Positions 21,692 to 32,980 of a stretch of DNA of 64,000 nt are shown piece after piece. The notes under the pieces were generated by a model that saw only the letters and a program-made list of their open reading frames with translations, made no database searches and had not been told where the DNA came from. The stretch is from Tetradesmus obliquus. Lineage: Eukaryota > Chlorophyta > Chlorophyceae > Sphaeropleales > Scenedesmaceae. Made by a program: the position numbers and the translations under genes. Within the stretch, counting starts at the first letter, position 1. Each line of letters begins with the position of its first letter. The stretch is from contig CP126201.1 in assembly GCA_030272155.1 (NCBI GenBank), positions 1,532,501 to 1,596,500 of the forward strand, written 5' to 3'.

Positions 21692-24196
21692 ACAATTTAC
21701 AGTGGCCAACAAGCTGTTAATGCTGCTGGTGCCGTTCCTCGGCAAATGGACGTACGCGCGCATGCACGAGCAGGTGCGGGCATGGGAGGTGCACAGCGCT
21801 GTGATTGTCCTCATCTGGGACTGCTTTATTACAATGCAGCTGCACATAGCTGTAAGTTGCAGTTGAACGTGTTGAGCTTGTTGAACTCTAGCTTGGGGCG
21901 ACACCTGTGCGAGCCACACCCCTCTCGCGGTGCAGCTAACTCACAGGCTGGCTGTCGTTGCTTCACGTCAATGCCTCTGCTGTTACTTCTGTCATGTAAC
22001 AGATTGCCGGCGGCCAGCGCTACCGGCCGCCGTCTGTTGATGTCAATGCGCCCGACCTGTTCATCCCGCTGATGGGGCTGTGGGCGTACGCGCTGCTGTC
22101 GTGCACGGTGCTGGCCTTCAAGCACACCTTCAAGCCTGAGGCCATGAGCGCCACAGTGAGTTGGGCAGGCTGCTCCTGAGAGCATGTGTCGCGTGGGTGG
22201 CAGCCACAGCTGCTGCTGGTCTGGGGTACAGCTGGCAGTGCAAGTCCTTGGGGAGCAGCAACAGGCAATGAGGCCATGAGCACTGTGCAGTTCGGGTTGG
22301 CTTCGCCCCTATGCATGCACCTCAAGTCATGCTCGCCGCCGTGCTGCTGCTGCTGCGGCTGCTGCTGCACTGCGTTGACATCAACATTTCGCTCCCACTG
22401 CAGCCGTACAGCGCGGGGCGTGCACTGGGTGGCGCTTTTGTGTACAGACACATACAAATATGTTCTGCCCTTTTGCTGCTGCTGCTGCTGTCCATTCCGT
22501 TTCTCCCTGCAGCTGTACAGCGCGTGCTTTGCGTGGGGCGTGCACTGTGTTGTGCCGTAACAGGCATACAAACACAATGTTGCCCTTTCACTGCCGCAAC
22601 TTGTTGTCCCTCGCCGTTATTTGCCCCTGCAGCTGTACAGCGCGTGCTTTGCGTGGGGCGTGCACTGGGTGGTGGCGCGGCTTGAACAGACATACACATA
22701 CACTGAGTCATGGTTGCTGCCTTGTGTAATCTGCTGTTGCCCCCGCAGCTGTACAGCGCATGCTTTGCGTGGGGCGTGCACTGGGTGGTGGCGCGGCTGC
22801 TGCTCAAGGGGCTCAATGTGCCCAGCGTGCCCTGGGCGGAGCTGCTGGCCTACACGGGCTACCCCTTCGTGATGATCAGCATCACCACAGTGGCAGGCTT
22901 CCTGGCAGGTAATACAGCTGAACGGTATTGGACTGTGTCTGTACTGTATCTGGTAGATGCTAAACGTGCCAAGTTCTATGTGGCTATTTCATACTTGCCA
23001 CTGCTGTGGTGGCTGCTGGCATACACGGGGTACCCCGACATGATCAGCATCACCACCGTGGCGGGATCCCTGGCAGGCAAGTGGGACGTAATCGTGATGC
23101 GCTACAACGCGCGGCTGTGCAGGCGCATGGGACTGCAACTGCTATAGCGCCGTACAGCGCATCAGGGTGTGCTCAGCCGCTGCCCGCCGTACATCGCATC
23201 GCTTTGTACACCTGCTGCTTCGCTGCTCCTGCAGGCAAGTGGGGCTACTACGCGCTGGGCGCGTAAGGCAGCTGGCGATGCACCTGCAAGGCTGTGCAAC
23301 GGCTGTTCACTGCACAAAAGCTCATTGACCTCATCATGATGGCATTTTCTTTGACTTCAAATGCCTGCAGGCAAGTGGGGCTACTATGCGCAGGTCGCGT
23401 ACGGCAGCCTGAGCATGCTGTCAAGCCTGTGGGTGTATCAACAGCCTGGTCCCTGCTCAAAAATGGTTTCATACTGTTTCATTTGGCTGCAGGCAAGTGG
23501 GGCTACTACGCGCTGGGTGCGTACGGCAGCCTGGCCATGGCCATCTTCATGGTCAAGACCATGAAGCGAGTCATCTTCCAGGAGACGCGCACCTACGGTG
23601 GGTGGAGCTGGAGCAGTTTGTTGATGCAAGCACACAGTGCAGAAACGGGATGCGCAGAGGCACTTGCTGCAAACAGTGTGTGTGTGCTGGTATCATCTTT
23701 CAGGAGTGCACGACTCCTTGTGATGAGTAGAGCTGGGGTTTTTCATCTCCCTCCAGATACAGCTAGGTCTGCAGTGCGTAAAGCCAACTTGCCTTGGAGC
23801 GGTGGGGACAGCAGAGAGGCAGACATTCCTCTATGTGTTTCTGCTTGCTGGGGCAGTGTGCTATTGCACATCAGACACATGAGCACACACTGCGCAGGGA
23901 AGGGGTCACCAGACGGTGCGTGCGCAGCATCACAGGGTGCAGTGTCATGAGCTCCAAGCCTGTCATTGGCTCACAAGGCCGGGCATTGCCTCCATCGCGC
24001 AACACTCTCAAACCGTGTTATGGCGGTGGTTGTGTTGTTTACCAAAACGCTAACTTTTCTGCTGTTGCTGCTGCTGCTGTTGCTGCTGCCCTGGCTGTCT
24101 GCAGGCACTGACATGCGCATGGCCAACTACCTGCTGCTGGCCCTAGCCATCTTCCAGTTCCCCTTCGCCTTCTGGCTGGCCTACCGGCCGGTGTGA
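20020..24196 (+). CDS. YIF1: YIF1 family membrane protein (Yip1-interacting factor), 376 aa
   Basis: Eight exons join in frame: 20020-20373, 20647-20728, 21139-21252, 21703-21773, 22003-22155, 22749-22908, 23493-23597 and 24105-24196 (1131 nt). The N-terminal 120 residues are Pro/Gln/Tyr-rich (PPYNYGPPPPQG). The conserved part follows: NKLLMLLVPFLGKW, VDVNAPDLFIPLMGLWAYAL, AWGVHWVVARL, LLAYTGYPFVMISITTVAG, GYYALGAYGSLAMAIF and the last helix ALAIFQFPFAFWLAYRPV. The DVNAPDLFIP motif and about five membrane helices identify YIF1, which works with YIP1 and Rab GTPases in ER-Golgi transport. Intron 1 needs a GC donor (CAG|GCGAGT) to keep frame. The introns before exons 6 and 7 contain repeated copies of those exon starts. 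Confidence 0.93.
21645..21690 (+). repeat. (CTG)n tract before the YIF1 exon 4 acceptor
   Basis: About 15 CTG units end 13 bases before the acceptor TTTACAG at 21696-21702. The position suggests the run serves as the pyrimidine-containing tract of the intron rather than as coding sequence. Confidence 0.8.
22390..22800 (+). repeat. Fourfold array of the YIF1 exon 6 start
   Basis: CTGCAG followed by an exon start coding LYSACFAWGVHWVV occurs with first exon bases at 22404, 22514, 22633 and 22749 (spacings 110, 119 and 116). The first copy is degenerate and lacks part of the codons. The third is nearly identical to the fourth, which is the one that continues into the full 160-nt exon. Confidence 0.9.
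22845..23545 (+). repeat. Echoes of the exon 6 end and exon 7 start of YIF1
   Basis: The exon 6 end (LAYTGYP...ISITTVAGFLAG) is repeated at about 23015-23075. The exon 7 start (GCAAGTGGGGCTACTA, coding GKWGYY) is repeated at about 23234, 23369 and 23493, with a partial version at 23074. The 23234 copy has TAA in place of the Tyr codon. Only the 23493 copy fits the gene model. Confidence 0.85.
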
Positions 24197-25169
24197 GCGT
24201 GGCGATCAAGCATCAGCGCAGCTGCGTTTCCAACAGCAGCTGCGATCGCGTTGGCAGCAGATGGCACCCTAGGGGCATCAAGTGGAGGGCATGCTGATTG
24301 CAGCACTGACATGTCATCAGGGGCAGCGCTGCTCGGGATGATGGGTTTATTGGGTGTCATACAATTTGGCTCTTTGGCACGTGTGGCTGTGTGTGACAGT
24401 GGCTTGTAAACGCGTGATCGATTCCCTGGTTCAGGACTTGTGCCCTGCAGGCTGGTGGTACCAGTGGCGCCAATGTGCATGGTACTGAGTATGCTGGTCA
24501 GCCCAGGCCGCAAATCTGCCTGCCTTTTTCTGCCTGCCCCTCATCTTAGAATACACCAAACTGGCAGCTGTTCCGACGGCCGCTGCGCACATGCCATGTC
24601 GTACTGCCAAACTGCACGTGACCACGTGCACGTGTACGCCACTGTCCGCCTGGTTACATGATGTACCACATCGGCGTTAGCTGGCCCTTCTCAGCTGCGT
24701 GGCTCTTGACACCTCAGGTGTACGAGCTTTGTAATTTAATGGCGATAGCCGTAACGTTCCTGTCTGCGTGTTTTGCAGCATCTGGAAGCCGTCCTCTCTA
24801 AATCTGTAAGCAGCGATCGTGCAGGGGCCGTAACAAGCCGGCAGCGCACCTGCTCAAAACCATTTTTTTCATCCGGACCATCGCTGTGCTGTGCCATCCG
24901 GTGTCATGCAGTGCCATCCGGTGTCATGCAGCAATGTCAGCAGGTGAGCAGCAGCAGCAGCAGGCTGCTGCCAGCAGCACGTTGTTTTGTCACATTGTTA
25001 GCACTGCAAGGCAGAACTTTCTGAGGTATTCAAGGCAACCCCGAAGTTCATGCCAATGAGCATGCAAGCTCTGCATGACTGCTTGCGATGCATGTTGCTG
25101 CATAGCGTGCCCTGAACTACCTCGTTGCTGCTGCTGCTACTGCCTGTATCTGATGTGCACAACTGCAGG
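24197..25169. other. Intergenic, YIF1 3' region and F-box gene upstream
   Basis: The first ~230 bases are presumed YIF1 3' UTR. A short direct repeat (GTGCCATCCGGTGTCATGCA, twice) sits at about 24892-24930. No exon is recognised, though the F-box gene should have a start exon here. Confidence 0.4.
24405..24409 (+). terminator. TGTAA polyadenylation motif of YIF1
   Basis: TGTAA, the usual chlorophyte polyadenylation signal, occurs about 210 bases after the YIF1 stop codon. Confidence 0.45.
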
Positions 25170-26084
25170 ACGCAGCCTTGGCAACACTAGCAGTAGCAAT
25201 CCAGCAGCCACCCTATATCAGGCACCCCAGCGTCCTGTGTAGAGCAGCCAGCACATGCAAGACATTGCGGCAGGCGGTGCAGCAGTGCAGCGGCTGCCAC
25301 ATGGCAGTGATGCTTTCCCCAAATAGGCCACTGTCACGCCTGCGCGGCTTTCTGCAGTGGCTGCGGAAGCATGCCGTTCCTGTCAAGAGCCTCTGCATGC
25401 TGGCAGAGGATCCAGATAAAGTGTGTTATGTTGAGGAGGAGTCGAGGGGCTATGTAGTTGAGTACCTACCATGGGACCGTCACTACGAGGCAGCGCTGCC
25501 GCTGCTGCTTGAAGCACTGCAGCAAGCAGCTCCGCAGGCAGCAGCAGCAGCAGCAGCAGCAGCAGGGTTTGTGCCAGGTGCAGGTACTGCAAAGCAGCAG
25601 CTAAGGCGGCAGCGACGGCAGCTGCTGCGGCAGCAGCAGCAGGGCCTGCGCTTGGAGAGCTTCAGCAGCAACTGGCGTGGCTCAAGAAAGCTGCTGGCTG
25701 CACTGCCAGCACACAGCCTGACACAGCTGCACCCGGATCTGGGATGGCCCAGAGGGCGGGAGGAAGGCTTTGGGGATGATGATGAGTATTATTTATGTGG
25801 CGCAGATGCATCAGCCGCACTTGCGCGGCTGAGCAGTCTGCAGCAGCTGACGCTGGCAAACACGGACTACATGTGCCATAATGCGGCGGACTGCCTAGCA
25901 GCCGTTTCTAAGCTGCGCTAGCTAATTCACCTAGACCTCACTGAGTGCTTAGATATTGAGCAGTGGAGGGGTCCGCGTGCAGACAGCGACTCGGAGCAGT
26001 GGATTATGCATGAAGATATGTCTGAGCAGTGGAGTGAGGATGGTGATGGGCCGCAGCAGTGGATTGACGACGGATGACGGCGTG

Positions 26085-26122
<38 letters not shown>

Positions 26123-27194
26123 CAGAAGCGAGGATGAAGATGGGAGGCAGCAGTCAGTGCTTCCAGCACTGCTGCCTGGTCTGTCACGGCTGCGCGTGCT
26201 GCGCCTGCTAGTTGATGATACGTATGAAGACTGGCCACCCTTAGACTTCTCTCACATGAAGCTGCTGCAGGAGCTCATCAATGCAGATAGCTACCAGAAC
26301 TGCAGCTGCTTTTCTGAGGTGCACTTTCCTGTGCAGCTTCAGCGGCTGCACTTTGGAGATATGTACTACCCGCATCAGCTTGACGCAGTGGGGCAGCTGC
26401 AGCAGCTACAGGGCCTGACATTCCTCTGCCGGTTAGGTGATAGCAGCAGGGGGCCGCCCCCGGACATGGTGCAGCTGCTGCAGCCGCTGATGCAGCTGCC
26501 AGCACTGCAGCAGCTGTCTCTTCACTTTGACCGCCCGAAGCTGGCAGCGGCAGCAACAGCTGTGTGGCCGCATCTGCCGCAGCTGCGGGAGCTTGCAGTG
26601 CGGCACCTGCATGAGCTGCGGTTCACTGAGAAGCTGTGGAACGTGTTCATATCTGGCTTGGCAGCAGCCACCAGCCTCACCAAACTTGAGCTGGAGGCAG
26701 CAGTAAAGCAGAGCGTGCGTTGCCCTGGTTACAGTGTGCCTAGTGCGCCTGTGGCTGCGTGTGGCACAGTGGCGGGCTTGACGAATCTGCGAGACCTGCA
26801 CATCCGGCGTGAATCATGCCTGCTTTCTTGTGATGCGCTGGCGCTGACGGCGCTGACTAACCTCACTCGCTTGGTGCTGGATGATTTGGGCGCAGCTGTG
26901 GGAGATGAGGCAGCAGCAGCGATTGTGCGCAGCTGCCGGCAGCTGCGGCATCTGAACCTTGGCTGATGCAGCTTGCGCAGTGCAGCTTGTCTGGCTGAGA
27001 TTGCCCATCTTAGACAGCTGACAGAGCTGCGCGTGGCGGAGAATTGTGGGATTACAACGCAGAGCCTAGTGCAGCTGACAGGGCTGACGCAGCTGCAGCG
27101 GCTGGAGTTGTGCTTGGGGTACCCGATGACGGGTAAGGAGGTGGGGGAGTTCTGGGCTTCCCTGGCCGTTTCAAAAAACGCAAGTTGTGCTTAA
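25170..27194 (+). pseudogene. F-box/leucine-rich-repeat protein with in-frame stops
   Basis: After an acceptor (CTGCAG ending 25169) the reading opens DAALATLAVAIQQPPYIRHP and AASTCKTLRQAVQQCSG, the pattern of an F-box N-terminus. LRR-like segments follow: LARLSSLQQLTLANTDYM, LSRLRVLRLLV, LPQLRELAVRHLHELRF, LTNLTRLVLDDLG and LRQLTELRVAENCGITTQ. TAG interrupts a repeat at 25919 (SKLR*LIHLDL). The frame changes within the repeat-rich 25950-26100 stretch, and TGA at 26964 interrupts CRQLRHLNLG*CSLRSAACLA. F-box/LRR proteins select substrates for SCF ubiquitin ligases. With three breaks this copy is probably dead, unless short introns remove them. Confidence 0.6.
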
Positions 27195-29205
27195 ATTATG
27201 TATAAAAGGCCGGCGGTAACGGGCAGGGTGCTGTAGCAGCAGTGTTCATCATCATGTTACCCATACAGCCATAGCTTACTTTATATGGAAGGGTGTGCCC
27301 GGTGTAACCTGCATGCGATGTAATTTAATAGTTACGGTGTGCTGCAGGCTATGTTTAGGCGTGTGTGCGTCGATGCTGCTGTGTGGAGTGCTTGCCGGCT
27401 GCTCGTGGTGCCGAGGTGTGTTCAGAAGAAGCCGCTTCTGCTGTGTGGCGGCATCGCCAAGCCGCTCAACGCCATCCGCCCCGCGCCCCAATGGAGCAGC
27501 ATTGTTGTCAGGCTATCTCATTTGACCCCTGCTGCTGTCATCAGAGCAGCAGCAGTTGTTGAATGGCCAGGTGTGGTTGTCGGGAGCAGCTAGTAGGGTT
27601 TGCTGGCTGTAGGCATTCGACATGATGGGCTGTATTCAGATGTCTGCTGTGGCAGCAGTGATTTTTATTTTGCAGCAGTGATGGACAGCTTCCTGCTGGG
27701 CTGCAGCAGCAGCAGCAGCGGCGGCGGCAATGGTTATCAACAGAAGGACCTCTGCATGCCTGCAGCGTGGTAGCAGCAAGCGCAACTGATGTGGGAGTGG
27801 ATGGCGGCCTGGTGTTTATGCTGCAATCAGCAGCAGCTGCTGCTGCAAGCCCCAGCTGGTGCACTTGTGCGTGAGTGCATTGACTGTGTCAACTCGCCCT
27901 TTTGTTGCTGGGCCAGCTACTTGGCAACCAGCTACAGTGCACCAGCGGGCAGCTGAGTGGTTTTGGCTGAGTGTTTGGCGTGCCTGTTGCTGCAGAAGGG
28001 TGTGAATGTGTCTGTGCCCTTTCTGGCGGGCTGCGTGGCAAATGCAACCAGGTGTTTGCTCAATATGTGAGCTGTACAGCTTCAGCAGTAGCTACTACTA
28101 TAGGTGCACGCCAGGCGCTGTTTGTGCGCGGCGGCAATGCAGGCTTTGAGCCCCGTCTAATAGAATTGCCACTACAGTGCTGTTCCCACACCAGTCATTG
28201 GGAGGTAACATCTTTCCAGCATCAGCAGTTGCTGCATGCGCATGCGAAACACATGCCATGTGTTTGTACAGATGATCTAATATGACAGTTTTAGGCATGG
28301 TAAATGCACAACTGAAAGCAATGCTGGACCAGAAGCTCCCCTGCCCTAAGGCTTCTGGCGCTCCAAGATTATCTATATGGGGTGCTATTGCTATGGCAGC
28401 CAGACCCGGGACGTGGCTACGTTGCAGCCATTAAGTACGTACAGAAATGCTGCTGTTCAGGTCACCTAAGCGGTGTCGTACGTTTTGGGACGTCAGCAGG
28501 CCTGGCTGTGTCTGCAGTTGCGTGTACTACAAACTGAGTAACTGCTTAGTCATACTTCCAAGGATGACGGGGTTACAAGGCCTTGTATTCAGGAGTGCAC
28601 ACGAAAAATACGTTGCAACAAACGCTGGAAGGCTGAAAATTGCACACCCCAAGGCTTGAAACATGCAGTAGTTGGTTGCAGCTCCCAGCTGGGATGACAG
28701 GGAGCAGACTTCACTGCAACCAACTACTGCATATTTCAATGCAATGCCTGCAGGCATTGCTGCAGCAGAGTCTTCCACTGAGTGGGAAATTCAGTGGAGA
28801 TCAACTGATGTGGCTGGTTACCTGCATAAAATTTAGTTTCAGCTATTGCAGATGTGTTTCCTGCAACGCTTGTTATCTACCTGGTCGATTGTTGCATACG
28901 TTGGACGCGCCAACCGCATCTGAAAGCCAACCGACTTCTGCTCATAGCGTGCAACAGACCAACAGTGCAACAGCCAGTTTTATTTTGATCGACAAACAAT
29001 GCAGCCTGTGTGTGCGCCGATGGAAATCGTCGGAGGATGTTATGACAGTTGTCGAGACCATTTCCTGTAGGGCCTGACGCCTTGGAGGGACCTCGAGCCA
29101 ATCGGCACCATCCAGCCCTGCATAAACCTGCTGAAAGTGTTTCAAAACAGGACGCTGTGACAGCCCACCTTCACAGAGGCCACACAGCACGGTGCAGCTG
29201 CAAGC
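27195..29205. other. Intergenic with an isolated hairpin
   Basis: No coding exon is recognised in 2 kb. CAG tracts occur near 27703-27735. The only strong structure is the inverted repeat at 28656-28739, listed separately. The end of the interval is upstream of BTB copy B. Confidence 0.4.
28656..28739. repeat. 26-bp inverted repeat forming a long hairpin
   Basis: The arms are 28656-28681 and 28714-28739. They pair over 26 bp with one mismatch, which is a G-U pair if transcribed from the plus strand. The 32-base loop itself has a small CTCCC/GGGAG stem. The shape resembles a microRNA precursor or a tiny inverted-repeat element; there is no evidence for transcription. Confidence 0.6.
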
Positions 29206-31198
29206 ATGGTTCTCCCTGCCAAATACTTTCAACAAGAACGGGTTGGTAACGTGCGCGCCGATGTCGATCTGGTGATCAGGTGCCCGAAGCGGGGTTGTGA
29301 AGACCATCTGCCCCAGGCTAAGGATGCTGCTCCAGCTGCCAAGCGCACCAGGAAGGCAAGCAGCTCAGCAGCAGCAGCAGCAGAAGCATCAGCAGCAGAA
29401 GCATCAGCAGCACAAGCATCAGCAGCTGCAGTTGGAGTGCAGGAGCTGGCGAGATTCCCTGCCCACAACTTTGTCTTGGATGAGAGCGAGTACTTCATGA
29501 GGCAGCAGGTGAGGCGGGGCGGTGCTGCTGCTGCAGTGTGCTGCACATGCATTGGCAGAGTGTTGTGCTGCCGCAGAAAGGCGGTCTGCAAGTGGATTTC
29601 GTGCACATCATTGCAGGAGTTGCACATTTAGCTGCAAGCTGGTGCAGTGCACCTGGCACACGGCTGGGTCAGCTAGACCATAGCATCAGCAGCAGCAGCA
29701 GCAAGCACAGCATGGTGGAGCCAATGCACCACATCATCTGTTGTTTGTGGTCAGCAATGCACTCAACCCACAGTATGCGACCTGCTACCACCGGTGCGTT
29801 TTGGTCTGCTGTCCAACAGGCAGCATGCTGGCAACCAAATCCACAGCCTCCCACAACACCCAATACTACAGCACGCACCGGCAGCAGCAGCAGCAGAAGC
29901 AGAAACAGCAAGCGCAGCAGCAGCAGCAGGGCGAATGATACGGGCTCCGAACGCCCCAAAGTATACTTGACCATTGAGTCTGCAGAGCAGCTGCCAGCAG
30001 CAAAGGCAGTCATTGCAGCAATGTATGAAAAGCCTGAGGCCATCAGCAGCCTGGAGCAGCACCAGATGGTGCATACCCTGGTAATTGCAGACATGATCAA
30101 TGCAGACGCTGCAGGACAGCAGGCAGTGCAGGCACTGCAAGCAGCAGCAGCAGCGTCAGCACAAGGCGTTACAGCAGCAGCGCTGGATGCATTGGCAGCC
30201 TTGCCTGAATGGCCTGCATGTCTGCTGCAGCTGCTGCCAAGCATTGTCAAGCATGCAGCCTGCTGTAGGGATAGCAGCGCAGGTTAGAGGCTGTTTCAGC
30301 AGCTGATGCTGGCGGCAGGGTCCAGAAGGTGCTGGTTGTTGTTCTGGGTGACCTACAGGCAGTGTGGTCAGATGCACAGCGACAAGCACTGCTGCTGCAG
30401 CTGCCGCTGCCAGCAATGCAGCTGCTGCTCAGCTCTGACCAGCTGCGCGTGCCTTCAGAGGACACGGTGCTGTACACAGCGAAGCAGTACGTGCAGGCAC
30501 AGGCAGGCGACGCAGCTAAGGCAGCAGCAGCCAAGGCAGCGCTGGCGCAGCTGGTCTGCGCACCGCAGCTATCACCTTTTGCGCTGCACTGCGCTGCACT
30601 TCCAGCAGACAGTGAGCAACAGCTGCTTGGCTGCTAGGCGAAGCAGCTGAGGGAGCTGCTGCCACTGAAGGTCATTGCTTCAGCAGAAGAGCTGCATGCG
30701 GCAATAGACAGCATCCAAGGTGCCCCCAGCAGCTGGCGGTTGGGTCCTCGGCAGATCAGGCTGCTGCAGGATGGGGTGAAGCTGCAGTGGCGGCTGCCAG
30801 TGGAGCAGCTGCAGCAGGCCTGCAGGGACAGCACTGCACAGCAGAAGAATGTAGAAATCCTCAGCCCCCGCAGCGCCCCCTTGGGCGGAGTCGCCTGGCA
30901 GATGATGGTCAAGTGCCAGCAGCAAGAGGGTGGTGCCGTGGTAGGGCTGTTTGCAGGCCCTGTATGGACAGAGGTGCCAGCTGGCATCCATCACAAGTTC
31001 ACATGTGATGTTTCTTGGCAGGGGCTGCAGCGGACGCTGAACAGCCCCTGCATGAAGCGCCAGTATTGGGGCTATCCCAACTACTTCCAGCTGCAGCCTA
31101 TGGCGGGTGGCGGTTGGGATGCAGCGGCCTGGGCAGCAGCAGGCCTGCCAGCTGCAGGCGAGGTGCTGCTGGAGCTGTGCATACGCAGTGTGATGTGA
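29206..31198 (+). pseudogene. BTB-BACK-type protein, copy B (frameshift plus nonsense)
   Basis: Exon 1 (29206-29508) gives VRADVDLVIRCPKRG and FPAHNFVLDESEYFMRQQ (BTB start) and ends at GTGAGG. The second exon begins at 29820 after CCAACAG and reads ACWQPNPQPPTTPN, KVYLTIESAEQ, LEQHQMVHTLVIADMI and LPEWPACLLQLLP. One base is missing near 30284 (SSAG / LEAVSAAD), shifting the frame. The BACK-like part LRVPSEDTVLYTAKQYVQAQ follows. TAG near 30636 replaces the Tyr codon seen in copy A (GC*AKQLRELLPLK). The C-terminal domain from 30640 to the TGA at 31198 is open. It is the inverted paralogue of the 12.5-14.6 kb gene and shares its exon structure, but the lesions are at different sites, so decay was independent. 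Confidence 0.68.
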
Positions 31199-31774
31199 AG
31201 GCAGCGGGGCTGTGCTCAGCTGCTGCGGGAGCTGCTGCCACTGAAAGCCATTGCTTCGGCAGAGGAGCTGAATGCAGCGACAGACAGCATAGAGGGTGCC
31301 CCCAGCAGCTGGCAGCGTGGTCTCCGGCAGATCAGGCTGCTGCAGGATGGGGTTCGGCTGCTGTGGCGGCTGCCAGTGGAGCAGCTGCAGCAGGCCTGCA
31401 GGGACAGCACTGCACAGCAGAAGAATGTGGAGATCCTCAGCCCCCGCAGCGCCCCCTTGGGCGGAGTCGCCTGGCAGATGATGGTCAAGTGCCAGCAGCA
31501 AGAGGGGGGTGCCGTGGTGGGGCTATTTGCAGGGCCTTTATGGACAGAAGTGCCAGCTGGCATCCACCACAAGTTCACATGTGATGTTTCTTGGCAGGGG
31601 CTGCAGCGGACAATGAGCAGCCCCTGCATTAAGCGCCAGTTCTGGGGCTATCCTAACTATTTCCAGCTGCAGCCGATGGCGGGTGGCGGCTGGGATGCAG
31701 CGGCCTGGGCAGCAGCAGGCCTGCCTGCAGCAGGCGAGATGCTGCTGGAGCTGTGCATGCGCAGTGTTATGTGA
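31199..31774 (+). pseudogene. Tandem copy of the BTB-BACK C-terminal exon
   Basis: This ~575-bp copy of 30640-31198 is about 95% alike by eye. It opens CAQLLRELLPLKAIASAEEL, continues through GVRLLWRLPVEQLQQAC and WDAAAWAAAGLPAAGEMLLE, and ends LCMRSVM with TGA. The frame is open throughout but has no upstream BTB part or start codon. It could act as an alternative last exon of copy B; otherwise it is a duplication by-product. Confidence 0.7.
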
Positions 31775-32980
31775 AGGCAACACGGCTGTATACAGCTGGC
31801 TGTTTGAGCTGTATTTCGACTGCTCTGCTGCTTTAGTGTGCAGTTGCTGAGCCGTGCGTGCGCAGTGATGTGAAGGCAGCGGGGCTGGTTGCCGGCGTTT
31901 TTCTGCTGATCTAGATCAGATCTGCTGCTTTGGAGTACTAGTAGAGATGCTGGCTCAAGAGGCCTCATCAATGGGCCCCTCAGCGTCTGGTTTTTTTATC
32001 CAAGGTTGTGATAGCGATGGTCCCAACATAAGTCGTAAGGGGCTAGGTATGTCTGGCTGGGATGCAGCAGCCTGGGCAGCTGCAGGCCTGCCCGCTGCAG
32101 GAGAGATGCTGCTGGAGCTGTGCGTGCGCAGTGTGTTGTGACAAAGACGCGGCTGTGTACAGCTAGCTGTTTTGAGCTGTGTTGTATATTGATCTGCTGC
32201 TTTGGTGTGGAGTTGCTGAGCTGTGCGTGCGCAGTGTGATGTGAAGGCAGCGGGGCTGGTTGCCGGCTGTGTTTTTTGCTGCAGTGGATCAGATCTGCTG
32301 CTTTGGAGTAGAGATGCTGGCTCAAGAGGCCTTACCAGTGGGCCCCTCAGTGTCTGCAGTTTGACTAAGGTTGTGTCAGCAATGGTTGTATCATAATCCT
32401 CAAGGGGCTAGGTATGTCATTCAGCAGCAGCATCTGCTGCTACTGCAAGCCAGTGTCACTGGCAAGAAGTGAGCAGATTATGTGTACATCTTTGAGCACT
32501 TGAGCATTCTGGAAAAACTTGATTTTTTACCTATGAGAGAGTTTGACGTGCAAGAGTCTGCATTGTGTTTTACTAAAAACATAGTATGGTGTCCGCTCTC
32601 TTACTTTCTGGTCTCAGACCATTTGTTCCACCTTGAACTGGACCCCATGGCCGGTGACGGCTGGGATGCAGCGGCCTGGGCAGCAGAAGGCCTGCCCGTA
32701 GCAGGCAAGATGCTGCTTGAGCTGTGCATGCGCAGTGTGATGTGAAGGCAACAAGGCTGGTTGCCAGCGTGTTTATGCTGCTCTGGATTAGATCTGCTGC
32801 TTAAGAGTAGAGATGCTGGCTCAATGGGCCTGATCAAATGAGCAGATCGTGTGTACACCTGTTAGCACTCAACCTTTCTGGATTGTACATATGACAGAGT
32901 TTGGCGTGCAAGAGTGTGCATCGTGTTTTACTAAAACATAGTATGGTGTCCGCCCTCTTACTTTCTGGTCTCAGACCATG
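31775..32980 (+). repeat. Decayed tandem repeats of the BTB-BACK 3' end and 3' flank
   Basis: The exon tail (WDAAAWAA.GLP..G.MLLELC.RSV) recurs at about 32056-32141 and 32654-32745. The 3' flank (GATCAGATCTGCTGCTTTGGAGTA ... GGGCCCCTCAG ... GGGGCTAGGTATGTC) recurs at about 31910-32050 and 32285-32415, a period of ~365 bp. A separate ~140-bp block containing the 17-mer CTTACTTTCTGGTCTCA is repeated at about 32472-32625 and 32843-32980. Confidence 0.7.
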
